The notes beneath the pieces were generated by a model. It was not told the DNA's origin, searched no databases, and was given only the letters and a program-made list of their open reading frames with translations. This document shows, one piece after another, positions 25,411 through 34,140 of a stretch of DNA of 64,000 nt. Every line of letters starts with the position of its first letter. The stretch's first letter is position 1. The DNA is from an uncultured Clostridia bacterium (GTDB lineage: Bacteria > Bacillota > Clostridia > Christensenellales > Aristaeellaceae), in the NCBI GenBank assembly GCA_934667105.1, contig CAKULG010000001.1, positions 169,947 through 233,946 on the forward strand, written 5' to 3'. Position numbers and translations under genes: made by a program.

Positions 25411-26157
25411 TTATTTTTTTGCTTCCGCAGCGCGGAAGGTTTCTTCAAAGGCAGGGGAGGAAAACACCGCCTCCGGCGTGCCCGTATCCAGCACCCGGCG
25501 CTGAAGCAGCACCACCGAATCGGCGTATTTCCGCACCAGCTGCCAATCATGGGAAACCATCAGAATGGCCATATGGTGCGTCCGCCGCAGGGCGGACACC
25601 GTTTGCAGAAACAGGGAAAGCCCGTTTTGATCCACGCCGGAAACGGGCTCGTCCAGCACCAGCAGATCGGGCAGGGGACACAGGGCCATCGCCAGCAGCA
25701 CCCGCTGCAATTCGCCTCCGCTGAGCGCGCCCAGCCGCTTATCCATCAGCCGCTCCGCTTCCGTTTCCCGCAGCGCCCGGCGCACCTGCTCCCGAACCGC
25801 CTTGCTCACGCCCAGCCATACCGGCCGGCGGGAGAGGGAGGCCGCCATCAGATCGCACACCGTTACGGGCATTTCCCGGTCAAAGGGCAGTTGCTGGGGC
25901 ACATAGCCGATACGGGGGGCGGGAAAATCGTGCCCCTCCGCATCCACATGGCGGATGACCCCCGTGTGAGGCGTTTGACCCAGCAGGGCCTTAATCAGCG
26001 TGGTTTTTCCCGCGCCGTTGGGCCCCACCAGGGCGGTGAGCTGGCCACAATGGATGTGAAAGCTCACATCCTCCAGCAGCGTGTCCGCCCCCGCCGTCAC
26101 GCCCACATGGGAAAGCTCGATCCGGCACAGGCGGCAGTTCACATGCTCATTCTTCAT
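25411..26157 (-). CDS. Metal ABC transporter ATPase (ZnuC-like)
   Basis: 248 aa with Walker A GPNGAGKTTL, signature LSGGELQRVLLAMAL, Walker B LLVLDEPVSGVD and switch SHDWQLVR, typical of the ABC-3 metal importer ATPases. Its start overlaps the last 11 nt of recA, so it must be translated from the same transcript as recA. The N-terminus carries a short Cys pair (NCRLCRIE) before the ABC domain. Confidence 0.88.
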   Translation of the reverse strand: MKNEHVNCRLCRIELSHVGVTAGADTLLEDVSFHIHCGQLTALVGPNGAGKTTLIKALLGQTPHTGVIRHVDAEGHDFPAPRIGYVPQQLPFDREMPVTVCDLMAASLSRRPVWLGVSKAVREQVRRALRETEAERLMDKRLGALSGGELQRVLLAMALCPLPDLLVLDEPVSGVDQNGLSLFLQTVSALRRTHHMAILMVSHDWQLVRKYADSVVLLQRRVLDTGTPEAVFSSPAFEETFRAAEAKK

Positions 26158-27259
26158 CGCTGCCCTCGTCCGCGTCCAGGTTCATTTCGGGAATGTCCTC
26201 TTCCGCCAGGGCGGGCACGGGGGCCTGGGCCATCAGGCTGCGCAGGGCGGCCTCGATTTCATCGGCGATTTCGGGATGATCCTTAAGGAATTGACGGGTG
26301 TTATCCCGGCCCTGGCCGATGCGCTGATCCTTATAGGAGAACCAGGCGCCGCTCTTTTGAATCAAATCCTTCGCCACGGCCATATCCAGCAGGCTGCCCT
26401 CCCGGGAGATGCCCTGGCCGTAGATCAGATCGAATTCGCAGGTGCGGAAGGGGGGAGCCACTTTGTTTTTTACCACCTTCACCTTGGTGCGGTTGCCGAT
26501 GACCTCGCTGCCGTTTTTCAGTTGCTCGCCCCGGCGCACATCCAGCCGCACGGAGGCGTAGAATTTCAGCGCCCGGCCGCCGGGGGTGGTCTCCGGGTTG
26601 CCGTACATTACGCCCACCTTTTCACGAATCTGGTTGATAAACAGGGCGATGGCGTTGGTTTTCGCCACCACGCCGGTGAGCTTGCGCATGGCCTGGCTCA
26701 TCAGGCGGGCCTGAATGCCCACGAAGGAATCGCCCATTTCGCCGTCGATTTCCGCCCGGGGCACCAGCGCGGCCACCGAGTCGATAACCACGATGTCGAT
26801 GGCCCCGGAGCGCAGCAGCGCCTCAGCGATTTCCAGCGCGTCCTCGCCGCAATTGGGCTGGCTGACATACAGCTCGTCGATATTCACGCCCAGGTTTTTG
26901 GCGTAGGCGGGATCCAGGGCGTGCTCCGCGTCGATAAAGGCGGCCGCGCCGCCCAGCTTCTGCACCTGGGCCACCACATGCAGCGCCACCGTGGTTTTAC
27001 CGGAGGATTCCGGGCCGAACACCTCCACGATGCGGCCTCGGGGAATGCCGCCCACGCCCAGCGCCATATCCAGATCCAGGCACCCCGTGGGCACGGTATC
27101 CACCTGCATGGCGGTCTTTTCCCCCAGCTTCATCACCGCGCCCTTGCCGAATTCCTTTTCGATGCTGGAAAGGGTTTGCTCCAGGGCGCGCATTTTTTCC
27201 TGCTGGGTAGAATCCTGGGTTTGTTTAATGTCCTTTTTTTCAGCCGTTTTCTTCGCCAT
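26147..27259 (-). CDS. recA: RecA recombinase
   Basis: 370 aa with Walker A GPESSGKTT, the highly conserved AFIDAEHALDP, VVIDSVAALVP, the L2 segment NQIREKVGVMYGNPETTPGG and a C-terminal acidic tail (DEGSDEE). All are as in functional RecA. It forms the filament for homologous recombination and SOS induction. The start overlaps the pncC stop and the end overlaps the metal ATPase gene, so recA is embedded in a longer transcript. Confidence 0.97.
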   Translation of the reverse strand: MAKKTAEKKDIKQTQDSTQQEKMRALEQTLSSIEKEFGKGAVMKLGEKTAMQVDTVPTGCLDLDMALGVGGIPRGRIVEVFGPESSGKTTVALHVVAQVQKLGGAAAFIDAEHALDPAYAKNLGVNIDELYVSQPNCGEDALEIAEALLRSGAIDIVVIDSVAALVPRAEIDGEMGDSFVGIQARLMSQAMRKLTGVVAKTNAIALFINQIREKVGVMYGNPETTPGGRALKFYASVRLDVRRGEQLKNGSEVIGNRTKVKVVKNKVAPPFRTCEFDLIYGQGISREGSLLDMAVAKDLIQKSGAWFSYKDQRIGQGRDNTRQFLKDHPEIADEIEAALRSLMAQAPVPALAEEDIPEMNLDADEGSDEE

Positions 27260-27713
27260 GCTTCTCGATCTCCTTTTGCAATAAATACAGTGCGATTTGC
27301 ACCGTCATTTCCCGAATTCCCTGCCGGGAGCCCCGCAGCCGCAGCCGGAAGACGCGGCATTGCTCTCCGGCGCATAGGCCGATATACACCAGCCCCACCT
27401 TTTCCCCCGTGGGCCCGGCATAGCCCGTAGTGGACAGGGCGTAATCGCTGCCCAGCGCCCGCTGCGCGCCCCGGGCCATTTCCCGGGCGCAGGCGGCGCT
27501 GACGGCGGAAAAGCGCCCCAGCGTATCCGGCGATACGGAAAGCAGCCGGGCCTTGATTTCATCCTGATAGGCGGTCACGCCGCCCAGAAAGCATTTACTG
27601 GCCCCCGCCACGTCGCACACGCGCGCCCCCAGCAGCCCGCCGGTGAGGCTTTCAGCCACGGCCAGGGTCTGCCCCTGGATGGAAAGCAGATCCACGATTT
27701 CCTTGGCGCTCAT
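27240..27713 (-). CDS. pncC: Nicotinamide-nucleotide amidase (CinA C-terminal domain protein)
   Basis: 157 aa consisting only of the CinA C-terminal domain: LAVAESLTGGLLGARVCDVAGAS, GGVTAYQDEIKARLL and STTGYAGPTG are diagnostic. It converts NMN to nicotinate mononucleotide. The N-terminal COG1058 domain found in full CinA is absent, which is common. The pgsA-pncC-recA order is conserved across Firmicutes. Confidence 0.92.
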   Translation of the reverse strand: MSAKEIVDLLSIQGQTLAVAESLTGGLLGARVCDVAGASKCFLGGVTAYQDEIKARLLSVSPDTLGRFSAVSAACAREMARGAQRALGSDYALSTTGYAGPTGEKVGLVYIGLCAGEQCRVFRLRLRGSRQGIREMTVQIALYLLQKEIEKHGEENG

Positions 27714-27716
27714 AGC

Positions 27717-28235
27717 TCACGCATCCTCCCGGAAAACATCGCGGCTGGCCCAGAAATACTGCGCGCCGCTCACCAGCGTCATCCCCGCCATCAGCAGCGT
27801 CAGCACCGTGGGCAGCCAATTTCCGGCGGGCAGCAGCATGGCGCTGAGCACGCAGAATAATTGCAGATTGGTTTTAATTTTGCCCAGCCATCCCGCGGCG
27901 ATCACCTTGCCCTTGCCCGCGGAAACCAGCCGCAGCCCGTCCACCATCAATTCCCGCGCCGCCACAATGCATACGGCCCAGGCGGGCAGCCGGTGATCGG
28001 CAACCAGGAAAATCATCGCCGTGAGCACCAGCAGCTTGTCCGCCACCGGATCGGCGAATTTGCCGAAGGTGGTCACGATATGCTGTTTCCGGGCGATATA
28101 GCCATCCAGAAAATCGGTGATCGCCGCCAGGGCGAACACCGCCGCCGCCCATGCGTGCAGCCCCAGGGCCCATAAAAGCAGGCACACCGGGATCAGCGCC
28201 ACGCGGATAAGCGTTAATTTGTTCGGTAAATTCAT
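27717..28235 (-). CDS. pgsA: CDP-diacylglycerol-glycerol-3-phosphate phosphatidyltransferase
   Basis: 172 aa, membrane protein. The CDP-alcohol phosphotransferase motif DFLDGYIARKQHIVTTFGKF continues to DPVADK with all conserved Asp present. It makes phosphatidylglycerophosphate, the precursor of phosphatidylglycerol. GGAG lies before ATG 28235, and the gene ends 3 nt before pncC. Confidence 0.93.
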   Translation of the reverse strand: MNLPNKLTLIRVALIPVCLLLWALGLHAWAAAVFALAAITDFLDGYIARKQHIVTTFGKFADPVADKLLVLTAMIFLVADHRLPAWAVCIVAARELMVDGLRLVSAGKGKVIAAGWLGKIKTNLQLFCVLSAMLLPAGNWLPTVLTLLMAGMTLVSGAQYFWASRDVFREDA

Positions 28236-28267
28236 GGGCCGCTCCTTTCAGCGCAAGGGGGAGAAAA

Positions 28268-28795
28268 TCACATCTTTTTCCGAGGATGCAAAACGCCGTC
28301 CGCCCAATCGGCGAAGCGGTAAAGGGGCTTCTGATGCTTTTTCAGCGTGACGACGGCCTCCAGCGCCCCGGCGCGGTATTCATTGTTGCCGGGGTTGCGG
28401 CGCACCGCCTCCCGGAAGGACTGATGGGCGGAGGCATACTGGCGCATGGCCATAAGAATTTTCCCCTGGATGAAATACCATTCGTCGTCCTTATCATCCG
28501 CCCGGCCCAATTGCAGCAGGGCGGATTCATAGCGCTGCTGCTCCAGCAGGCGGCGGGCGATTTTTTTCGCTTCTTCCCCCGGCACCCCGTGATAGCCCAC
28601 CTGCCGCTGGGAGGACAGGCGCAGCGCTTCTTCATAGGCCAGGTTCAGCCGAATCATTTCCTCCTGGGCCTTTTGCTGCCGCTCCTGATCGATAAACTGA
28701 TCGGGGTGGCAGGCCTTCACCCGGGTGTGGTAGGCCTGGCGCACCTGCTGCTGATCGGCCTCCACCGTTAATCCCAATACCTCAAAGGCGTTCAA
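28268..28795 (-). CDS. J-domain protein with TPR-like tail
   Basis: 175 aa from TTG 28795, with GGAGG 9 nt upstream. Residues 1-60 are a J domain with the HPD motif (KACHPDQF) that stimulates Hsp70. The C-terminal ~90 residues look like TPR helices (GRADDKDDEWYFIQGKILMA, AHQSFREAVRRNPGN). It is too short for DnaJ and lacks the Gly/Phe and zinc-finger regions, so it is an accessory co-chaperone of unknown client. Confidence 0.85.
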   Translation of the reverse strand: MNAFEVLGLTVEADQQQVRQAYHTRVKACHPDQFIDQERQQKAQEEMIRLNLAYEEALRLSSQRQVGYHGVPGEEAKKIARRLLEQQRYESALLQLGRADDKDDEWYFIQGKILMAMRQYASAHQSFREAVRRNPGNNEYRAGALEAVVTLKKHQKPLYRFADWADGVLHPRKKM

Positions 28796-28844
28796 AGGCG
28801 TTTACCTCCTGTGACGGATGGGGCGGTTGAATCCTCTCCCGCGC

Positions 28845-30110
28845 CTATTCCAGGGGCTCGCGGCGAATGTCCGCGCCCAGTGCCCGCAGCTTATCCTCGA
28901 TATGCTCATAGCCGCGCTCGATAAAGGCGGGTTCGTAAATTTCCGTTGCGCCCTTGGCCATCAGCCCGGCGATCACCAGCGCCGCCCCCGCCCGCAGATC
29001 GGTGGCGGTGATGGGCGCGCCGTATAATTCGGGCACGCCCTCGATAATGGCCGTCTGATCCAGAATGCGCACATGCGCGCCCATGCGCTGCATCTCCACC
29101 AGATGCTTAAAGCGGGATTCGAAAATCGTTTCGATCACGATGCTGTCGCCGCTGGCCTTGGTCAGCAGCGCGCTCATGGGCTGCTGCAAATCGGTGGGGA
29201 AGCCAGGGTATTCCTGCGTTTTGATATTCACAGCCCGGTGCCCCCGCAGGGTGCGCACGCGAATGGCGTCGTCCATATCGCTTACCGAAACGCCCATTTC
29301 CAGCAGCTTGGCGGTCAGGGCCTCCATATGGGTGGGAATGCAGCCGCGGATGGTCACATCCCCTCGGGTGGCGGCGGCGGCGATCATCAGCGTGCCTGTT
29401 TCAATCTGATCGGGAATGACGGAATACACGCTGCCGTGCAGGCTGCTTACGCCCTTGATGCGGATGGTATCCGTGCCCGCGCCCTTCACCTTCGCGCCCA
29501 TGGAATTGAGGAAGTTGGCCAGGTCCACGATGTGCGGCTCCCGGGCGGCGTTATAGAGGATGGTGGTGCCATCCGCCCGGACGGCGGCCAGCATAGCGTT
29601 GATGGTGGCGCCGACGGTGATGCGGTCGAAATACACGCCCGCGCCCGTCATGCGGCCCTTGGCGTAAATGACGGCCCCGCGCTCCTCCACCTCCGCCCCC
29701 AGGGCGCGAAACGCCTTGATGTGCAGGTCTACCGGGCGGTTTCCAATGGCGCAGCCCCCGGGGTAACCCACCTCCGCCTGGCCAAAGCGGCCCAGCAGCG
29801 CGCCCAGCAGATAATAGCTGGCCCGCATCCGCTGGCTTTGCCGGTAGGGCACCTGCCAGCTGTTCACCCCTCGGGGATCAATGCGCATCCGCCGAGTCTG
29901 CCCGTCGTAATCCACCTCCGCCCCCAGATCCCGCAGGATGTCCGTCAGCACATGCACATCCTCGATGTCGGGCAGATTTTCGATCACGCAGGGCTCGTCG
30001 GAAAGCAAAACGGCCGGAATGACGGCCACCGCAGTATTCTTTCCCCCTGATACATAGGTTTCTCCCATCAGCGGGATGCCGCCCTTGATGAGCAGCTTGT
30101 AGGAATCCAT
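28845..30110 (-). CDS. murA: UDP-N-acetylglucosamine 1-carboxyvinyltransferase
   Basis: 421 aa from ATG 30110, with AAGGGG upstream; a GTG at 30131 is in frame but less likely. The active-site Cys (120) lies in GYPGGCAIGNRPVD, and YVSGGKNTAVAVIPA near the N-terminus holds the substrate Lys-Asn pair. It catalyses the first committed step of peptidoglycan synthesis. Firmicutes often have two paralogues; I cannot tell which this is. Confidence 0.93.
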   Translation of the reverse strand: MDSYKLLIKGGIPLMGETYVSGGKNTAVAVIPAVLLSDEPCVIENLPDIEDVHVLTDILRDLGAEVDYDGQTRRMRIDPRGVNSWQVPYRQSQRMRASYYLLGALLGRFGQAEVGYPGGCAIGNRPVDLHIKAFRALGAEVEERGAVIYAKGRMTGAGVYFDRITVGATINAMLAAVRADGTTILYNAAREPHIVDLANFLNSMGAKVKGAGTDTIRIKGVSSLHGSVYSVIPDQIETGTLMIAAAATRGDVTIRGCIPTHMEALTAKLLEMGVSVSDMDDAIRVRTLRGHRAVNIKTQEYPGFPTDLQQPMSALLTKASGDSIVIETIFESRFKHLVEMQRMGAHVRILDQTAIIEGVPELYGAPITATDLRAGAALVIAGLMAKGATEIYEPAFIERGYEHIEDKLRALGADIRREPLE

Positions 30111-30164
30111 TGGCGCCCGCCCCTTTCGCACGCAGAAAATTGCAAAAACAACATACCATTATTG

Positions 30165-30193
30165 ATTATACCATATGAGGAAGCATTTGTTAA
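30165..30193 (-). promoter_or_regulatory. Promoter of murA
   Basis: -35 TTAACA (30188-30193), 17-nt spacer, -10 TATAAT (30165-30170), about 55 nt before the murA start. Confidence 0.7.
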
Positions 30194-30500
30194 GATGTTT
30201 TTTGCAAAAGGGGAAGCGTGGGCGCGAAGAAATAGAGGAATACGAAGCTTGCTCCCAGCTTTTCAACGAAGAAGCGAGCCGCTTTCCTTTTTCAGTGCTT
30301 ATTCGTATTCTCCCAATGGTGAAACCAGCTAATTTCCTGTTTCTCGTTTTTTCCTAAGTTTGCTGGAGGAGGAATCGGTTGATTCTCCGCATTCTGCTTT
30401 AACTCAATTTTGTCGGCGGAGAGGGAAGCGATTCTCTTGCAGCCAATATTTACCGAATCAGCTTTCTCGGAGCGGTTCCCCCGCATATTAAGGCGTATGC
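30194..30500. repeat. Gap with dispersed-repeat fragments
   Basis: About 307 nt with no supported gene. The part from about 30400 contains GCGGAGAGGGAAGCGATTCT and ends AATCAGCTTTCTCGGAGCGG-TTCCCCCGCAT, both closely related to the repeats at 23772-23974. The small frames crossing it arise from the repeat. Confidence 0.6.
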
Positions 30501-32477
30501 TTAATTTTTATTCGTCTCCTCCAACAGCTGGCGGACGGAGCCGAAATATTGGGCCATTTCCGCGTCGGTGAGCTTCATGTGCTTTTGCAGCAGATCAAGA
30601 ATTTTCAGCGGGCGCACCCGGGCGTAATACTTCACGGCGTTGACGTTCTGCCGCCACTGCTGGAGGGTGAAATGCTTCCAGCGGGCCAGATGGCGGGGCA
30701 GCAGGGTTTCCAAGGTCTGCTCCCAGGGGGCGAAGGCGGCCTCCACCTGGGGCCACTGGAAGGAAAGCTCCAGCACCTGGGCGAACCGCGTGAGGAATTC
30801 CGCCTTTTTCTCGGGCACGGCCAACAGCGCGGCCAGGGGCTCGTGGCGGAAGCCCTGAATTTTCGCCTTCAGGGGCTTGATGTAGTACTCCATGGGCCCT
30901 TTGCCCAGGGAAAGAAAGCCCGCCTCCACGTCAAAGAGCAGGTATTTCCATTTGCCCCCGGGCACCCGGTACATCCGCACGTTGGTGAAATCATTGTTGC
31001 CGATAATGATCTCAAAGGCGGCGTGGGTGAACAGGCTTTGAATATCCAGCCGCTCCTCCACATAGCGCAGATTTTCGGGATCGTTCAAATCCTTGGTTTT
31101 GCAGAAATCGCATAGGGCCAGCCAATCCTCGTTGCTTCCGTTCTGAACGAATTGGTCGCTGCCTGTGCGGGCCAGCAGATCGATCTGGTCGATCTGCTTC
31201 TCGTCCGTCACGCCCTCCCATTGGGCGATGAAATGCTTGTTAATTTTCTCCCGCAGGTTGTAATGCCCCCAGTATTCGCCGTTGATGTATACCTCGATGG
31301 CCAGCGCGTCCTGGTAGATAATATCCAGGGGCCGGGCCAGGGAGGAGATTACCGCGTCCCGCAGGCGGGTGGAAAAGGCGTCCGAGTTTGCGCCGCGCAG
31401 CAGCAGGGATTTGTAGCTGGCGTAATCCCGGTTGGGGAAGGGATTGAAATAAAAGCGATCGGGGCCGAAGGCCTTGCGGGCGTAAAGCGCGATGGATTTC
31501 TGGGCGTTCTGCCGGGCGGAATGGCCTGCGGCGGTGAAGGTTCCCATCTGGTTGATTTCGCATTCGCCCGCCAGGTTGAAATATTCGATGTTCACCGGGT
31601 ATTCCCATTCCCGCTCGTAATTGGGATAATCGGGATTGGTTCCCTTCACCAGCGCGCCGGTTTTTTGATTGAAGAGATAGCGCTCGTCCGTAATGAGGGA
31701 AACCACGGGAACGGGGCGCTCCTGGCCGATAAAGAAGCTGGCGGAAGCCACGGGGGAGGAAACCAGCCCCTCCCCAAAGGCGCGCAGGCGCAGCACCGCC
31801 GTTTTTTGCAGCGCGAGGCCGTTTTCGGGCCAGAGCTTGGATTTTTCCGTGGGGGTGGAGCCGTCCAGGGTGTAGCGCAGCGCCGCGCCCGAGGGGGTCT
31901 GGGCCTGCACGGTGACGGCGGCGGAATAAAACCCGCCGGGGGTGAGCAGCGAGGGGGCCGCCGTCCGGGCGGGACAGCCCGTTTTTTCATTTTTTTCGCC
32001 GGGGGTGGCGTTTTCAAAGAAGGCGTAATCCCCGCCGCCGCTGGGCAGGCCCCAGGAAACGGCGCCGTATTGGGGCGGCACGGCCAGGGCGGTTAAGGCG
32101 GTTTCTCCGTCCCGGGCAGTGAGCAGCAGGCTGGTTCCCGAAGCGGAAATTTTGAAATTGGCGTAATAGGGGCTCTTGCCCGGGGCCAGCTCCTCGCCCG
32201 TGCAGTAAACCAGCAGATAGCCCCCCGCCTTGATGCGGGCTCCCTCCGGGAAGGCCCATTTGAGGGGATTCTTGCGGCTGTTGGAAAGATAGCAGCCGCT
32301 TAGGTCCACCGCCTTATCGCCCGTGTTGTGCAGCTCCAGCCAGTCGTAGGCTTCGCCGTCCTTATATACGCCGTTGGAGGCCATGACCTCGCTGATGAGG
32401 ATTTCCCCGTTGGCGGCGGCGGAAAACAAAAAAAGCGCCGCCAGGGAAACAAGGACAGAAAGCATGAATTTACGCAT
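30501..32477 (-). CDS. Secreted CotH-family protein with lamin-tail domain (copy 1)
   Basis: 658 aa. Signal peptide MRKFMLSVLVSLAALFLFSA; residues ~25-120 form a lamin-tail-like (LTD) beta domain (ILISEVMASNGVY, DWLELHNTG). Residues ~170-240 resemble the chitobiase C-terminal module (LRYTLDGSTPTEKS). Residues ~250-620 are CotH, with the hallmark NGEYWGHYNLREKINKHFI and a later LLFDVEAGF segment. CotH of Bacillus spores is a protein kinase; secreted versions in gut Firmicutes have unproven roles. A full-length paralogue lies at 52357-54312. It is followed by a repeat-rich gap with no clear terminator. Confidence 0.88.
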   Translation of the reverse strand: MRKFMLSVLVSLAALFLFSAAANGEILISEVMASNGVYKDGEAYDWLELHNTGDKAVDLSGCYLSNSRKNPLKWAFPEGARIKAGGYLLVYCTGEELAPGKSPYYANFKISASGTSLLLTARDGETALTALAVPPQYGAVSWGLPSGGGDYAFFENATPGEKNEKTGCPARTAAPSLLTPGGFYSAAVTVQAQTPSGAALRYTLDGSTPTEKSKLWPENGLALQKTAVLRLRAFGEGLVSSPVASASFFIGQERPVPVVSLITDERYLFNQKTGALVKGTNPDYPNYEREWEYPVNIEYFNLAGECEINQMGTFTAAGHSARQNAQKSIALYARKAFGPDRFYFNPFPNRDYASYKSLLLRGANSDAFSTRLRDAVISSLARPLDIIYQDALAIEVYINGEYWGHYNLREKINKHFIAQWEGVTDEKQIDQIDLLARTGSDQFVQNGSNEDWLALCDFCKTKDLNDPENLRYVEERLDIQSLFTHAAFEIIIGNNDFTNVRMYRVPGGKWKYLLFDVEAGFLSLGKGPMEYYIKPLKAKIQGFRHEPLAALLAVPEKKAEFLTRFAQVLELSFQWPQVEAAFAPWEQTLETLLPRHLARWKHFTLQQWRQNVNAVKYYARVRPLKILDLLQKHMKLTDAEMAQYFGSVRQLLEETNKN

Positions 32478-32554
32478 AAGGCCCTCCTGTATCGTATTGC
32501 GGCAGAAAAGGGCGGGCCGGGCCGCTTCTTTCAGCCCGTTTTCCCGCCCTGCCG

Positions 32555-32839
32555 TTATTCGTATAGGGGATTGTTTTTCTTCTTTTTATCCGGATCGATA
32601 AATTCCACTTCCATCCGGTCGAAGGGCACGCTTTCCACAAAATGCTCGGGCAAAAAGCGGGCCTGGCGGAATTGCTCCCAATCCCGCTCGTGGCGGGGCA
32701 AAATCATGGGCCGGGGCGCGTCCAGACCGTGGCAGGCGTGGGACAGCGCCTCCTGCCAAGCCTCCATTTCGCAGGGGACGGTAACGTCGCGCAGGATGTG
32801 CGTTTTGTGCATCAGGCGCACCCAGATTCCGGCAGGCAT
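32555..32839 (-). CDS. Small conserved-looking protein, unknown
   Basis: 94 aa, beginning MPAGIWVRLMHKTHI and ending in a Lys-rich stretch (DPDKKKKNNPLYE). It is soluble, with no motif I recognise. It lies between the CotH gene and the HD-GYP gene on the same strand, with GGAGG a few bases before the ATG. Composition and position support a real gene; no function is proposed. Confidence 0.65.
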   Translation of the reverse strand: MPAGIWVRLMHKTHILRDVTVPCEMEAWQEALSHACHGLDAPRPMILPRHERDWEQFRQARFLPEHFVESVPFDRMEVEFIDPDKKKKNNPLYE

Positions 32840-32902
32840 AGGCTTCCTCCTTTTCCGGGCGGCGGCCCGGGATGAAATGCTTCGGCGCGGCGGCGCGCCC
32901 CG

Positions 32903-33838
32903 TTAATCCTCGTTGTCTTCCTCCTGGCTGCGGATGCCCCCCGCCCGCACCAGGCGCGCCAGCGTTTCCGTCACCAGCGGGTCGTAGGCCTCGGGCATGG
33001 ATTGCAATTCGGCGGCCGCCTCCTCGAAGGATTTCACTTTGTTATAGCCCCGGTCGCTGGTCATGGCGTCGAATACGTCCGCCACCGCCAGAATGCGGGC
33101 TTCAAAGGGGATTTCATCGCCCTTCAGGCCCCGGGGATAGCCCCGGCCGTCCATCCGCTCGTGATGGGAATAAGCCAGTTCCGCAATGCGCGGGCCGTAC
33201 ATGGGCTCCAAAATGCGGGCGCTGTCGGCGGGGTGCTTCTGAATGAGGCGGTATTCCGCGTCGGTCATCCGTTCCTTTTTCCGCAGAATTTCCCCCGGCA
33301 CGTTGCATTTGCCCACGTCGTGGAACAGCGCGCCCATGATGTAATCCTTCAGCGCCAGCCCGGGGCAATGCTCCTTCAGCGGCTCGTACAGCTTCAGCGC
33401 GTAGCGCATCACCGCCCGGCTGTGGCGCTTGGTGTAATGATCGTTTTCATCGATCCGGCGCAGCAGGCCCTGCAGCTCCTCCTGCTCGTAGGCTTGCTCG
33501 TCAAAGAGGGGGCAATTGGATACATAAAGCAGCATGGTGTCCTGCTGGCAGCGAATCATCACATTTTGCTGCAGGCCGTGAATGTAAAAGGAATCGCCCG
33601 CCGTCAATGCTTCCGTTTCCTCCTGGCCCAGAACCAGCTCGATCTGCCCCGTGTGGATGAAGAAAAATTCGAAATCCTCCGGGCTGCCGCCGGGAGAAAG
33701 CCACACCGTGGCCCCGCGGGTGACGCGCTGGGCCATGATTTCCAGGTTTCCCCGCTTGCCCAGCAGGGAAAGGCCGTCCGTATTCCCGGGGGCCATGCCT
33801 TTTTCGCCCGCCCGGTGGGTATAGATCCCCTCCACCAC
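32903..33838 (-). CDS. Cyclic-nucleotide-binding-like domain + HD-GYP phosphodiesterase
   Basis: 311 aa from GTG 33838, with GGCGG 5 nt upstream. The N-terminal half is a cNMP/cupin-like sensor domain (ATVWLSPGGSPEDFEFFFIHTG). The C-terminal half is HD-GYP: FHDVGKCNVP with the HD pair, then SHHERMDGRGYPRG and ADVFDAMTSDRGY. HD-GYP enzymes hydrolyse cyclic di-GMP or related dinucleotides. A sensor fused to HD-GYP suggests a redox or ligand switch of signalling; the ligand is unknown. It has its own promoter at 33875-33903. Confidence 0.88.
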   Translation of the reverse strand: MVEGIYTHRAGEKGMAPGNTDGLSLLGKRGNLEIMAQRVTRGATVWLSPGGSPEDFEFFFIHTGQIELVLGQEETEALTAGDSFYIHGLQQNVMIRCQQDTMLLYVSNCPLFDEQAYEQEELQGLLRRIDENDHYTKRHSRAVMRYALKLYEPLKEHCPGLALKDYIMGALFHDVGKCNVPGEILRKKERMTDAEYRLIQKHPADSARILEPMYGPRIAELAYSHHERMDGRGYPRGLKGDEIPFEARILAVADVFDAMTSDRGYNKVKSFEEAAAELQSMPEAYDPLVTETLARLVRAGGIRSQEEDNED

Positions 33839-33874
33839 GCATACCGCCTTTCAAAAAAATAATATACCATTTTG

Positions 33875-33903
33875 ATTATACATCCAACGCCGTCTAAAAT
33901 CAA
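33875..33903 (-). promoter_or_regulatory. Promoter of the HD-GYP gene
   Basis: -35 TTGATT (33898-33903), 17-nt spacer, -10 TATAAT (33875-33880), 37 nt before GTG 33838. Confidence 0.75.
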
Positions 33904-33934
33904 GACGCGAAAACGGAGGGATTGAGCGTATCAT

Positions 33935-33976
33935 GATTTTCCGGGTCATCGGGACGCTGTAGGCGTTATGCTGACA
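33935..33976. repeat. Palindromic ~42-nt element, copy 1
   Basis: Begins GATTTTCCGGGTCA, contains CGGGACGCTG and AGGCGTTA, and ends GCTGACA. The same element with four differences is at 54419-54460. The core can fold into a nested hairpin. It lies in the gap between two genes read on the minus strand. Confidence 0.75.
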
Positions 33977-33992
33977 GGCATAAAGAATACGA

Positions 33993-34024
33993 GAGGAGGC
34001 TCTTTGCAGCCAAAGACCCTCCTC
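33993..34024 (-). terminator. Hairpin downstream of the zinc-ribbon gene, repeat-like
   Basis: GGAGG..CTTTG pairs with CAAAG..CCTCC (two internal mismatches), about 120 nt past the stop of the gene at 34141. Layout and the CTTTG/CAAAG core match the dispersed hairpin family, as does the GCGGAGAAGCAAAGCGATTG sequence at ~34102. Confidence 0.5.
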
Positions 34025-34140
34025 CCGCGCTTTCGGGAAAGCCGTATCGGGAAAATGCGAGATTTCCTTGCTTCTCCGCCGGCATTTCTGTTCTGCTTCC
34101 TGCGGAGAAGCAAAGCGATTGCTTTCCGCCTGCTCTCCCG

